Assembly (NCBI GenBank): GCA_035290045.1
Contig: DATDVH010000054.1
Location: 1-15,704, forward strand
Direction of reading: 5' to 3'
DNA: 15,704 nt
Source of the DNA: DATDVH01 sp035290045
Lineage (GTDB): Bacteria; Patescibacteriota; Microgenomatia; UBA1406; HO2-37-13b
The position numbers were made by a program, and so were the translations under genes. The notes under the pieces were generated by a model. It searched no databases. It was not told the origin of the DNA and saw only the letters and a list, made by a program, of their open reading frames with translations. Shown here piece by piece: positions 7,327-13,268 of the stretch. Numbering within the stretch: the first letter of the stretch is position 1; each line of letters starts with the position of its first letter.

Positions 7327-8241
7327 TTAATCGGGGTCAATATATTCTATGTTGCTATCAATCCATGACACCATATGTTTAGTATCTTCAAAACGATCTT
7401 GGCTTTTGAGAATAATAATTAAAAAAGTGTGCTTGTTTTTTTTGTAAAAAGTTACTAAGTTTTCACCTGCATCCTGTGTATAGCCAGTTTTTAAACCTCC
7501 AATTCCTGGAATTTCACCCAACAATTTGTTTACATTATCAAGTTTATGAAAATACTTAAAGTCAACATCAGATACGGTAATACTTTTTATAGAAACTATT
7601 TTCGCTAACACATGATTATTTAATAATGCTCTTCCCGCAAGACTTAAATCAAAGGGACTCGTATATTGTCCAAAATCATCAAGACCAGCAGGATTTTTGA
7701 AAAAAGAATCGTGCATATGCAAATCGCGTGCTTTTTTATTCATCAAAGAAACAAATGCATCATATCCGCCACCGTAGTTATCTGCCAATATATACGCAGC
7801 ATCATTCCCTGAATGTACTAATAAGCCATATAATAAATTTTCAAAAGTAATAAGCTCTCCTTCTACCAATCCCATTTTCTGCCCTTCGGCAACTACTCTC
7901 TGTACCGTCAGGACATCATCAAGTTTATATACGTCAATTGCGACAAGCGCAGTAATGATTTTAGTCGTTGATGCAGGATAAAAATGTGTGTGAGTATTTT
8001 TCTCAAAAAGAGGAGTAAAAGACTCAAGATCAACAGTATACGTCCCCTCTGCAGTTAAGACAGGATACAACGATATGTTAATCACCTGAGGAAATGATTC
8101 AACAGTATATGATATGCTTTTATTTTGTTCTGCAAATAATTCACGATTGAAACTAAAAAGCTCAATATACGCATGAGAACCAGGATAAAAAAGAAAAAAG
8201 AGTGTCAAAATACTCATGAGTAGTACATGTCTTATTTTCAT
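7327..8241 (-). CDS. D-alanyl-D-alanine carboxypeptidase (penicillin-binding protein, peptidase S11)
   Basis: This DacA/DacF-type enzyme trims the terminal D-Ala from peptidoglycan pentapeptides outside the membrane. All three active-site motifs of penicillin-binding proteins are present: S-T-T-K (91-94) with the acylating Ser91, S-G-N (144-146), and K-T-G (251-253). A hydrophobic N-terminal signal (about 5-20, LLMSILTLFFLFYP) exports it. With 304 residues it is a catalytic domain without the long C-terminal beta domain and amphipathic anchor of E. coli DacA. The product may therefore be held by its N-terminal segment. The ATG overlaps the aspS stop as ATGA (8241-8238), implying translational coupling. 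It converges on the upstream membrane-protein gene with 12 bases between stops. The paralogue (dacA, dacF and so on) cannot be assigned from sequence. Confidence 0.93.
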   Translation of the reverse strand: MKIRHVLLMSILTLFFLFYPGSHAYIELFSFNRELFAEQNKSISYTVESFPQVINISLYPVLTAEGTYTVDLESFTPLFEKNTHTHFYPASTTKIITALVAIDVYKLDDVLTVQRVVAEGQKMGLVEGELITFENLLYGLLVHSGNDAAYILADNYGGGYDAFVSLMNKKARDLHMHDSFFKNPAGLDDFGQYTSPFDLSLAGRALLNNHVLAKIVSIKSITVSDVDFKYFHKLDNVNKLLGEIPGIGGLKTGYTQDAGENLVTFYKKNKHTFLIIILKSQDRFEDTKHMVSWIDSNIEYIDPD

Positions 8242-9638
8242 TGTGTGTCATCTTGCAGATGAATGCCCAATTCTTCAAGTTGCTCAATAGATGCTTCAGA
8301 CGGGGCATCCATCACTGCTGTTTTTCCCCCTGATGAGATGGGGTACGCAATAACTTCTCTGACTGAATGCTCCCCCAACACTGCCGCAAGCAAACGATCA
8401 ATACCTGGGGCAATCCCTCCATGAGGAGGAATGCCAAAAGTAAACGCAGTTAACATATGGTCAAACTGTTTTGACTGCTTTTGAGTAAATCCAATCAAAT
8501 CAAAAATTTTCTGTTGAATTATCGGATCATGAATTCTGATGCTTCCTCCGCCTACTTCATATCCATTTAAGACTAAATCATGTTGCAGTCCACGTACTTG
8601 CAGTGGATATGTGTCTAATAATATAATATCATCCTGATGAGGAGCAGTAAACATATGATGGGAAGGAGCAAATTGCTCTTTTCCTGACCCATGAAAATAA
8701 TCCTCGCTCGTCTGTTTCTTAAAAAGAGGAAAATCAACAACCCAAGCAAAAGCAAGTTCATTGTGATCTTTTTTATTTTTTCTTAAATCTGGCTTATCAC
8801 TCCCATATTTTTCTATGACCTCGTTATGTGAAAGGCGAGGCCATGGGATCATACTCATTTGTTTTTCAGGAAATAATTCTTTTATCAACTGAGTAAACAT
8901 TTTTTCAGTAAGCTCTAAAATATCATTTTGATTCACAAAAGACATTTCTAAATCAAGTTGAGTAAACTCACCATATGCTCTATCAGCGCGCGGATCTTCA
9001 TCTCTAAAACAGCGAACGATCTGAAAATACCGCTCAATTCCACCCACCATAAGCAATTGTTTATATTGTTGCGGCGATTGGGGGAGCGCATAAAACTTAC
9101 CCTTTTGCAAACGAGACGGCACAATAAAATCACGAGCACCCTCAGGAGTAGTTTTGGTCAAAAGAGGAGTTTCAATCTCAATAAAATGATTCTGCATCAG
9201 GTAATTGCGAATAAATGTAGTTATTTTTGATCGCGCTGTTAAATTTCTTATCATACGCGGACGTCTCATATCTAAATATCTATATTTTAATCGTAGTTCC
9301 TCGTCTATCTCATATCCGTCAGTATCAATAGGAAATGGCAAGGTTTTTGCTTTGCTTAAAATAGTATACTTTTGAGCTTCAATTTCAATGGTGCCTGTTA
9401 CGAGTTTTGGATTGAAGAGTTTTGCTGGTCTCTTTTTAACTATGCCTGTTATACATATAACATCTTCTGGTGAGATTTTTCTCAATTCCTCTCCTCCCAC
9501 CACCTGCACTACTCCTGAACGATCGCGAAGATCAATGAAAATAACTTTCCTGTGATCACGTATGGTCATGGCCCATCCGTAAAGCGTAACATTTTCTCCG
9601 ACTTTATCAATAATATCTGCGACAAAAAGCTTTTTCAT
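8238..9638 (-). CDS. aspS: Aspartyl-tRNA synthetase, bacterial type but lacking the GAD insertion
   Basis: Class II synthetase that charges tRNA-Asp, and possibly tRNA-Asn if amidation is used. It has an N-terminal OB-fold anticodon-binding domain (about 10-90). Motif 1 region is FIEIETPLLTKTTPEGARDF (about 152-171). Motif 2 is FRDEDPRADRAYGEFTQLD (about 211-229). Motif 3 is GIAPGIDRL (408-416). The core motifs are of the bacterial kind. However, GSDKPDLR (279-286) is followed after only about a dozen residues by WVVDFPLF (299-306), whereas classical bacterial AspRS carries a GAD domain of over 100 residues there. Hence 466 residues instead of about 590. A TTG at 9674 and an ATG at 9647 overlap promoter elements, so I chose the ATG at 9638, placed as expected for a leaderless mRNA. 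Confidence 0.95.
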   Translation of the reverse strand: MKKLFVADIIDKVGENVTLYGWAMTIRDHRKVIFIDLRDRSGVVQVVGGEELRKISPEDVICITGIVKKRPAKLFNPKLVTGTIEIEAQKYTILSKAKTLPFPIDTDGYEIDEELRLKYRYLDMRRPRMIRNLTARSKITTFIRNYLMQNHFIEIETPLLTKTTPEGARDFIVPSRLQKGKFYALPQSPQQYKQLLMVGGIERYFQIVRCFRDEDPRADRAYGEFTQLDLEMSFVNQNDILELTEKMFTQLIKELFPEKQMSMIPWPRLSHNEVIEKYGSDKPDLRKNKKDHNELAFAWVVDFPLFKKQTSEDYFHGSGKEQFAPSHHMFTAPHQDDIILLDTYPLQVRGLQHDLVLNGYEVGGGSIRIHDPIIQQKIFDLIGFTQKQSKQFDHMLTAFTFGIPPHGGIAPGIDRLLAAVLGEHSVREVIAYPISSGGKTAVMDAPSEASIEQLEELGIHLQDDTQ

Positions 9639-9645
9639 ATCATGC

Positions 9646-9674
9646 ATTATATAGTTTCTTGTACTACTTGACAA
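9646..9674 (-). promoter_or_regulatory. Promoter of the aspS-carboxypeptidase operon
   Basis: On the minus strand TTGTCA (9674-9669), a 17-base spacer and a perfect TATAAT (9651-9646) are visible. The start should fall near 9639, adjacent to the aspS ATG at 9638, so the message is leaderless. This decides the aspS start. The -35 box is shared, base for base on opposite strands, with the plus-strand promoter at 9668-9697. Confidence 0.7.
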
Positions 9675-9697
9675 CTATCAATATCGTATGATACTAT
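9668..9697 (+). promoter_or_regulatory. Plus-strand promoter of the structured RNA / small-gene locus
   Basis: A perfect TTGACA (9668-9673), an 18-base spacer and TACTAT (9692-9697) preceded by TGA (extended -10) are visible. The predicted start is near 9704. It diverges from the aspS promoter and uses the same near-palindromic TTGACAA as -35. Confidence 0.55.
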
Positions 9698-9703
9698 ATG
9701 AAA

Positions 9704-9858
9704 TATGAAAATACGTTTATATAATTTTACTTTTCCCACATGCATTACCTCCCATTTTCAATGGGTTAGGTAAATCGTAAAGGGGGATTGAATTATATAG
9801 ACTACAAAAAGCAAAAAAAATCAAAAATTCAGTCCCGACACAATCGCCGGGATTTTTT
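9704..9858 (+). ncRNA. Candidate structured RNA: long hairpin followed by an intrinsic terminator (small RNA or attenuator leader)
   Basis: From the predicted start near 9704, the RNA folds into one long irregular hairpin. The outer stem is 9715-9726 with 9791-9802 (12 pairs, one G-U). The next is 9732-9737 with 9782-9787 (6 pairs, two G-U). Then come 9745-9750 with 9768-9773, and 9751-9756 with 9760-9765, closing a three-base loop. Only two bases (9766-9767) bulge between the last two stems. An A-rich linker leads to a terminator at 9831-9858. A 22-codon frame starts at ATG 9705 (leaderless) and its TAA (9771-9773) lies in the 3' side of the inner stem, as in attenuation leaders. I see no match to T-box, tmRNA, SRP RNA or RNase P signatures. 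The base pairing is read by eye; the function is inferred. Confidence 0.5.
9831..9858 (+). terminator. Intrinsic terminator 12 bases before the small Cys-rich gene
   Basis: The stem AGTCCCG (9831-9837) pairs with CGGGATT (9848-9854; 7 pairs including one G-U) around a 10-base loop. It runs directly into TTTTTT (9853-9858). Its place between a promoter and an ATG at 9871 suggests controlled premature termination. On the opposite strand the stem is followed by T-rich sequence after 9830, so it could also stop transcripts coming leftward from the 10155-11417 gene. Confidence 0.65.
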
Positions 9859-9870
9859 AATGGTATACAT

Positions 9871-10125
9871 ATGAAAATAGAAAATAGTTGTATAGTCACT
9901 AAAAATCAGTCTATCGATCAAAGTGCATGTCAATCAACCTGTCCAAAAGTGACTAACTACTTAAAAAACTGTTTCCCAGTTGAAAAACAATGGACGATAG
10001 AAGCAATAAATCTATATAAAATCTGTGGTGTATATCCATGTTCAGTCATTGATCATTTAAGCGCTTGTATGGATCTTTCCACGAAGCAAAATTTCATTGA
10101 AAATGCAAAAATAAATATACCTTAA
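9871..10125 (+). CDS. Small cysteine-rich hypothetical protein
   Basis: The product is 84 residues with seven cysteines (7, 20, 24, 34, 52, 57, 67), including C-x3-C at 20-24 and C-x4-C at 52-57. There is no signal peptide or membrane segment. The spacing could suit metal binding, but no known zinc-ribbon or Fe-S pattern is clear, so I assign no function. The frame lies in otherwise gene-free sequence, so it is not an antisense shadow. It follows a promoter, hairpin and terminator arrangement and converges on the gene ending at 10155. GGTATACAT just before the ATG looks like a -10 but is too close to serve this start. Coding status is moderately likely only. Confidence 0.5.
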   Translation: MKIENSCIVTKNQSIDQSACQSTCPKVTNYLKNCFPVEKQWTIEAINLYKICGVYPCSVIDHLSACMDLSTKQNFIENAKINIP

Positions 10126-10154
10126 ACCTATCAAATAGAGAAAATAGTTTAATC

Positions 10155-11417
10155 CTATTCTATTCGCAAAGTAATCCTATCATCTCCTGCAAGAAGTTGT
10201 ACTAATTGGCCGCGAGTGATTTTTGTCGTAAATAATCGCAGTCTATCGTACAGCTCATTCATGGTAAGAATTGAAGTGTTGACCACACCAGATTGAGCGC
10301 GTAAGATAGATGAAAGAGGTAATCCTTGCTCATCTCTCAGTTCTAAAAGCCCCATTGCATCCCACTGATCAAACGTAAGAGAAGTATTTTTATTTGTCTC
10401 GGCGCCAGTCATACTCACGATAGTCATGGTGTGTATTCTGTGATGGTTATCGGGATAATCTTTATAAAATGTATACGCTTCATTACAATTATTAAAAAAT
10501 CCATCTCTATCAAAACAATTATTCTCACCAATTGCTACATTTGTCAGAGTTTTTTTACGATCAATAAACTCATCAAACGGACCGTGTGAAGCCTGTATAC
10601 TGACGATTGGAGAAAAAGTATATACGAATCCATCAGGATTCATAATGAATGTATACGTAATCATTCGTATCCGTTCTTTTTTGAACAATTTATCAAACCA
10701 TTGTGTGAGAAATCCTGGCGACAAGTCTTTTTCTCTCAATTCAATACGTATATATTGATTACGATTAAGGGTTGGATGAATATCACCTTCAATCGGGACA
10801 ACCGAAGCATCAGTCAGTGAAGAAATCCCTTGAGAAGAAGATATATATACTCCAAAAATATCATCAAACACAGTCGTTATATCACCGATAAATCCAGAAG
10901 CTTTTTCCACAGGAAGATTTGGGAAAGTAAACGACTGAAGGGTTGACTGCATAAAAGAATTTACTTTTTTTGTAAGAGTCGTATCTGTTGCAATGATAGT
11001 CTCTCCTTGGGGTTTTGTTGGATAAATCAAAGGAGTAACAATAGAATGAGGAGAGATAAAAGGAGAAGGAGGAAAGGATGGAAAAGAAGAAGGAAGCAGA
11101 TTGGGAGAAGATGTTGGACTTATTGGTGAAGGAATTGATGAAGGAGAGGTTGGTGTCGGTTGAATAGTTGTTGGAGACGGTGGTGTTTGTTGGGTCGGTA
11201 ATGGTGTTGGAGTTATGGGCGTTGCGGATAGAGTAGGAAAAGGTGAAATAATCGCTGTTGGAATAAGAATTGCGCTTGGACTTGCACCTAATGATTCTTC
11301 TGCTTTTGAAAGAATAATTTTTTCTTCTGTGTTTGAAGTCAGAATAATAGGTAAAAGAATAAGTAACACCAAAAAAAACATCAAGGATATTTTTTCAGGG
11401 TTTTTTATTTTTTTCAT
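10155..11417 (-). CDS. Membrane-anchored surface protein with a Pro/Ser/Thr-rich stalk, unknown outer domain
   Basis: The family is unrecognised. The 420-residue product has a Lys-rich N-terminus, a hydrophobic anchor (about 10-27, ISLMFFLVLLILLPIILT), then a stalk at about 46-135 made almost only of Pro, Ser, Thr and small hydrophobics (e.g. TPITPTPLPTQQTPPSPTT). Such stalks usually span the cell wall. The outer domain (about 140-420) has only two cysteines, 301 and 311, in CFDRDGFFNNC, which could form a disulfide or an acidic ion-binding loop. A longer start at ATG 11432 falls inside the hairpin upstream. The ATG at 11417 (MKKIKNPEK) gives a normal signal-anchor N-terminus and is preferred. 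It lies downstream of recJ on the same strand but probably has its own promoter and a structured leader. Confidence 0.75.
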   Translation of the reverse strand: MKKIKNPEKISLMFFLVLLILLPIILTSNTEEKIILSKAEESLGASPSAILIPTAIISPFPTLSATPITPTPLPTQQTPPSPTTIQPTPTSPSSIPSPISPTSSPNLLPSSFPSFPPSPFISPHSIVTPLIYPTKPQGETIIATDTTLTKKVNSFMQSTLQSFTFPNLPVEKASGFIGDITTVFDDIFGVYISSSQGISSLTDASVVPIEGDIHPTLNRNQYIRIELREKDLSPGFLTQWFDKLFKKERIRMITYTFIMNPDGFVYTFSPIVSIQASHGPFDEFIDRKKTLTNVAIGENNCFDRDGFFNNCNEAYTFYKDYPDNHHRIHTMTIVSMTGAETNKNTSLTFDQWDAMGLLELRDEQGLPLSSILRAQSGVVNTSILTMNELYDRLRLFTTKITRGQLVQLLAGDDRITLRIE

Positions 11418-11426
11418 ACAATGTAT

Positions 11427-11525
11427 ACCCATCGTAGTTCAGTTTGCAAAGCAAAATGAACGTACGAAGGGTTATGCCGCTTACAGATGAAGCACGTTGT
11501 TGTAATTTAATCTGAAAGCGGTATA
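11427..11525 (-). promoter_or_regulatory. Two abutting stem-loops forming a structured 5' leader
   Basis: Stem-loop 1 spans 11427-11472. Its arms 11427-11447 and 11451-11472 pair over about 19 positions with two mismatches and one bulge around AAA. Stem-loop 2 spans 11473-11525. Its arms 11473-11488 and 11510-11525 give about 15 pairs (one G-U) with one A-A mismatch and a 21-base loop. The two touch without a gap. A predicted minus-strand promoter starts transcription near 11524, at the edge of stem-loop 2, so the mRNA of the stalked protein would carry both in a leader of about 107 bases. Neither is followed by a T-run, so they are not ordinary terminators. A weak alternative promoter (TTGCAA, TATACA) lies within stem-loop 1. 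A REP-like or miniature mobile element is the main alternative. Confidence 0.55.
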
Positions 11526-11530
11526 TATAT

Positions 11531-11560
11531 ACTATACTTAACTATGTGTTTATTCGTCAA
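11531..11560 (-). promoter_or_regulatory. Putative promoter of the stalked surface protein, overlapping the recJ stop
   Basis: On the minus strand TTGACG (11560-11555), an 18-base spacer and TATAGT (11536-11531) are visible, each 5 of 6 to consensus. The -35 lies in the last codons of recJ. The predicted start, near 11524, coincides with the outer edge of the tandem hairpins. Confidence 0.45.
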
Positions 11561-13250
11561 TCATTTTTTTTGTTTCAAGAACAGGAAAAACTGCAACTCC
11601 TTTCATCCTCACCTCTTCTTTACCACCCCATCTATTTATATCAAGTGAATACAGTATGCATATTTTTTGACCTTTTGAATAACCCAATAAATGAGCCCTT
11701 TTACCGAATAAAATAACTTCGTATCCATTATCTACATATATTTTTGCATGTTCCTTTTTTTTGCCGAAATAAGAAATTGCTTTAAGCACTCCCTCTTGAT
11801 AAAAAGTTGGTCGTGGATTACCCACTCCAAACGGTGCAAGTTTTTCAATCAGTTTGATAAATGAAAGTGTGGCTCGCGTGAAAGGCAACTTCATATCAGC
11901 AGTATAAGTACGAGTTAATATTTTTTCAGAAATGAGCTCGTCAGCACTCTTTAGTATTTTCTTCATAAATTGATTTATTTGGGATGTCTCAATAGTAAAT
12001 CCTGATGCGGCTTTATGCCCGCCTACGTCAATAAGATATTGTGCATGTGATCGCAAAAAAGAAGTAATGTCAAATCCCGGGATTGAACGAGCTGATGCTT
12101 TTGCAAATCCATCAGATACAGTGATAACAATCGTCGGACGATAATACTGTTCTGCGATTCGCGACGCAATAAGCCCTATAATCCCCTCATGCCAGTGATA
12201 CGACGTGAGAAAAATAATTTTTTGGTTTTTTATTTTTAGTTTTTTATTTTTTATTTTTTCCTCTGCTTCCTCAAACGCTTTCTCAACCAAATCCTTACGT
12301 TCTTTATTGATATCTCCTATTGCATGAGCCAAATGAAACGCACGAGCATCCTGAGTGGTACATAATAATCGTAGTGCATCAATCGCATGCCTGATTCTCC
12401 CCACTGCATTGATGCGAGGAGCGATGATAAATCCAATCTCATAAGGAGTGATTGGCTTATGTGCGATCCCTGCCTCCTGTAAAATATGCAGTATCCCAAC
12501 TCGTTTTATATCAGAAAATACATCAAGTCCGTGTTTTACAATACTTCGTGAAACTCCTGTCAGTGATACCAGATCAGCAATAGTCCCAATCGTAGCAAGT
12601 GCTAAATAATCTACCTTAAAGTTTTTTTCTAAAATAACTTTTAACTTTTGATTTTTAATTTTTAATTTTTTAAAGGTCTCTTTTGCAAAAAAGTAAGCGA
12701 CACCAGAGCCTGAAAGGGTGTCGGTATGAAATACCGCATAAGCGTCATCAGGAGAGCTCGATGATTTCATATGATGATCGGTAACAATGATAGGAATTCC
12801 TAAATTTTTTGCGTATGTGATTGTGCTTCCTGCTGAAATCCCATGATCAACACTGATGATCAAACGTGGATTAAATTGCTTTTTAACTGCATCAATTCCT
12901 TTTTTTGAAAACCCGTATCCTTCATGTTTTCTGTGAGGGACATACGGCATGACATTAAACCCCAAAAGATGCAACGTCTCCCAAAGAATAGCGCCTCCCG
13001 TGATCCCATCTGCATCATAATCAGTGTAAACGACAATCATCTCATTTTTATCTCTTATCTGATGTAATTTTTTTAACACTTTATCCAATGCGCTGTGGGG
13101 GAAAAGATCGGAAAAAAGAATATCAAAAGGATGAAGGGGAGAAAAAAATTCTTTTTTATCAGAAATCCCTCTATCGTGTAATAAAAATGAAACAATCTCT
13201 TCATCTGATATCTGATCACTGTCTATACTTCTTTTAATCTGAATATTCAT
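11550..13250 (-). CDS. recJ: Single-stranded-DNA-specific exonuclease RecJ
   Basis: A 5'-to-3' exonuclease of the DHH superfamily that acts in recombination, mismatch and base-excision repair. With 566 residues it matches the family. Visible motifs: DYDADG (77-82), VDHG (134-137), DHH (158-160), GTIADL (222-227), and PRINAVGRI (278-286) in the core. The DHHA1 signature GGHKAASG (410-417) is followed by an OB-fold-like C-terminus. Two in-frame Lys/Ile/Leu/Asn insertions (about residues 193-205 and 332-344, both reading KLKIKNQK) fall between conserved blocks. A TTG at 13259 is possible; I prefer the ATG at 13250, where overlapping divergent promoters predict a leaderless start. Pairing with a nearby mutY-like gene is consistent with repair but is probably coincidental. 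Confidence 0.95.
   Translation of the reverse strand: MNIQIKRSIDSDQISDEEIVSFLLHDRGISDKKEFFSPLHPFDILFSDLFPHSALDKVLKKLHQIRDKNEMIVVYTDYDADGITGGAILWETLHLLGFNVMPYVPHRKHEGYGFSKKGIDAVKKQFNPRLIISVDHGISAGSTITYAKNLGIPIIVTDHHMKSSSSPDDAYAVFHTDTLSGSGVAYFFAKETFKKLKIKNQKLKVILEKNFKVDYLALATIGTIADLVSLTGVSRSIVKHGLDVFSDIKRVGILHILQEAGIAHKPITPYEIGFIIAPRINAVGRIRHAIDALRLLCTTQDARAFHLAHAIGDINKERKDLVEKAFEEAEEKIKNKKLKIKNQKIIFLTSYHWHEGIIGLIASRIAEQYYRPTIVITVSDGFAKASARSIPGFDITSFLRSHAQYLIDVGGHKAASGFTIETSQINQFMKKILKSADELISEKILTRTYTADMKLPFTRATLSFIKLIEKLAPFGVGNPRPTFYQEGVLKAISYFGKKKEHAKIYVDNGYEVILFGKRAHLLGYSKGQKICILYSLDINRWGGKEEVRMKGVAVFPVLETKKMIDE
12218..12259 (-). repeat. AT-rich coding repeat, copy C (in recJ)
   Basis: On the coding strand this run of AAAAAAT/AAAAAACT units encodes KIKNKKLKIKNQKII. 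It sits just before the strand of RecJ that reads IIFLTSYHWHEGIIG. It shares the peptide KLKIKNQK with copy D. Confidence 0.55.
12636..12673 (-). repeat. AT-rich coding repeat, copy D (in recJ)
   Basis: The coding strand encodes FKKLKIKNQKLKVI between the conserved SGSGVAYFFAKE and YLALATIGTIADLV blocks of RecJ. It contains the 17-base core shared exactly with copy A in gltX. Confidence 0.55.
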
Positions 13251-13254
13251 AACG

Positions 13255-13261
13255 TACAATA
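13255..13261. promoter_or_regulatory. Overlapping divergent -10 elements for recJ and cca
   Basis: On the plus strand TACAAT (13255-13260) lies 8 bases before the cca ATG at 13269. On the minus strand TATTGT (13261-13256) lies 5 bases before the recJ ATG at 13250. Both predict leaderless starts. Neither has a good -35 box. The spacer between the two ATGs is only 18 bases, so both promoters must overlap and the neighbouring coding regions must hold upstream elements. Confidence 0.4.
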
Positions 13262-13268
13262 AGAAAGT

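Noticed and set aside
7315..7345. Possible terminator between the convergent membrane-protein and carboxypeptidase genes
   Set aside because: Only short interrupted pairing could be drawn and no T-run follows on either strand.
9704..9870. T-box riboswitch, tmRNA, SRP RNA, RNase P RNA or 6S RNA
   Set aside because: I found no T-box core, no tRNA-like ends with a tag frame, no SRP tetraloop domain and no RNase P conserved blocks. The 88-base hairpin is short for 6S RNA. A covariance-model search would be decisive.
9717..9899. A 60-codon minus-strand frame across the RNA locus
   Set aside because: It runs through the hairpin and terminator on the opposite strand and has no promoter or family resemblance.
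11215..11490. A 91-codon plus-strand frame opposite the Pro/Ser/Thr stalk and the leader hairpins
   Set aside because: It is antisense to a well-supported gene. Its openness follows from the biased codons of the stalk, and it has no plausible promoter.
12218..12673. A CRISPR-like or tandem-repeat array from the AT-rich units
   Set aside because: The units lie far apart inside conserved coding sequence, have no uniform spacers, and are translated in frame.
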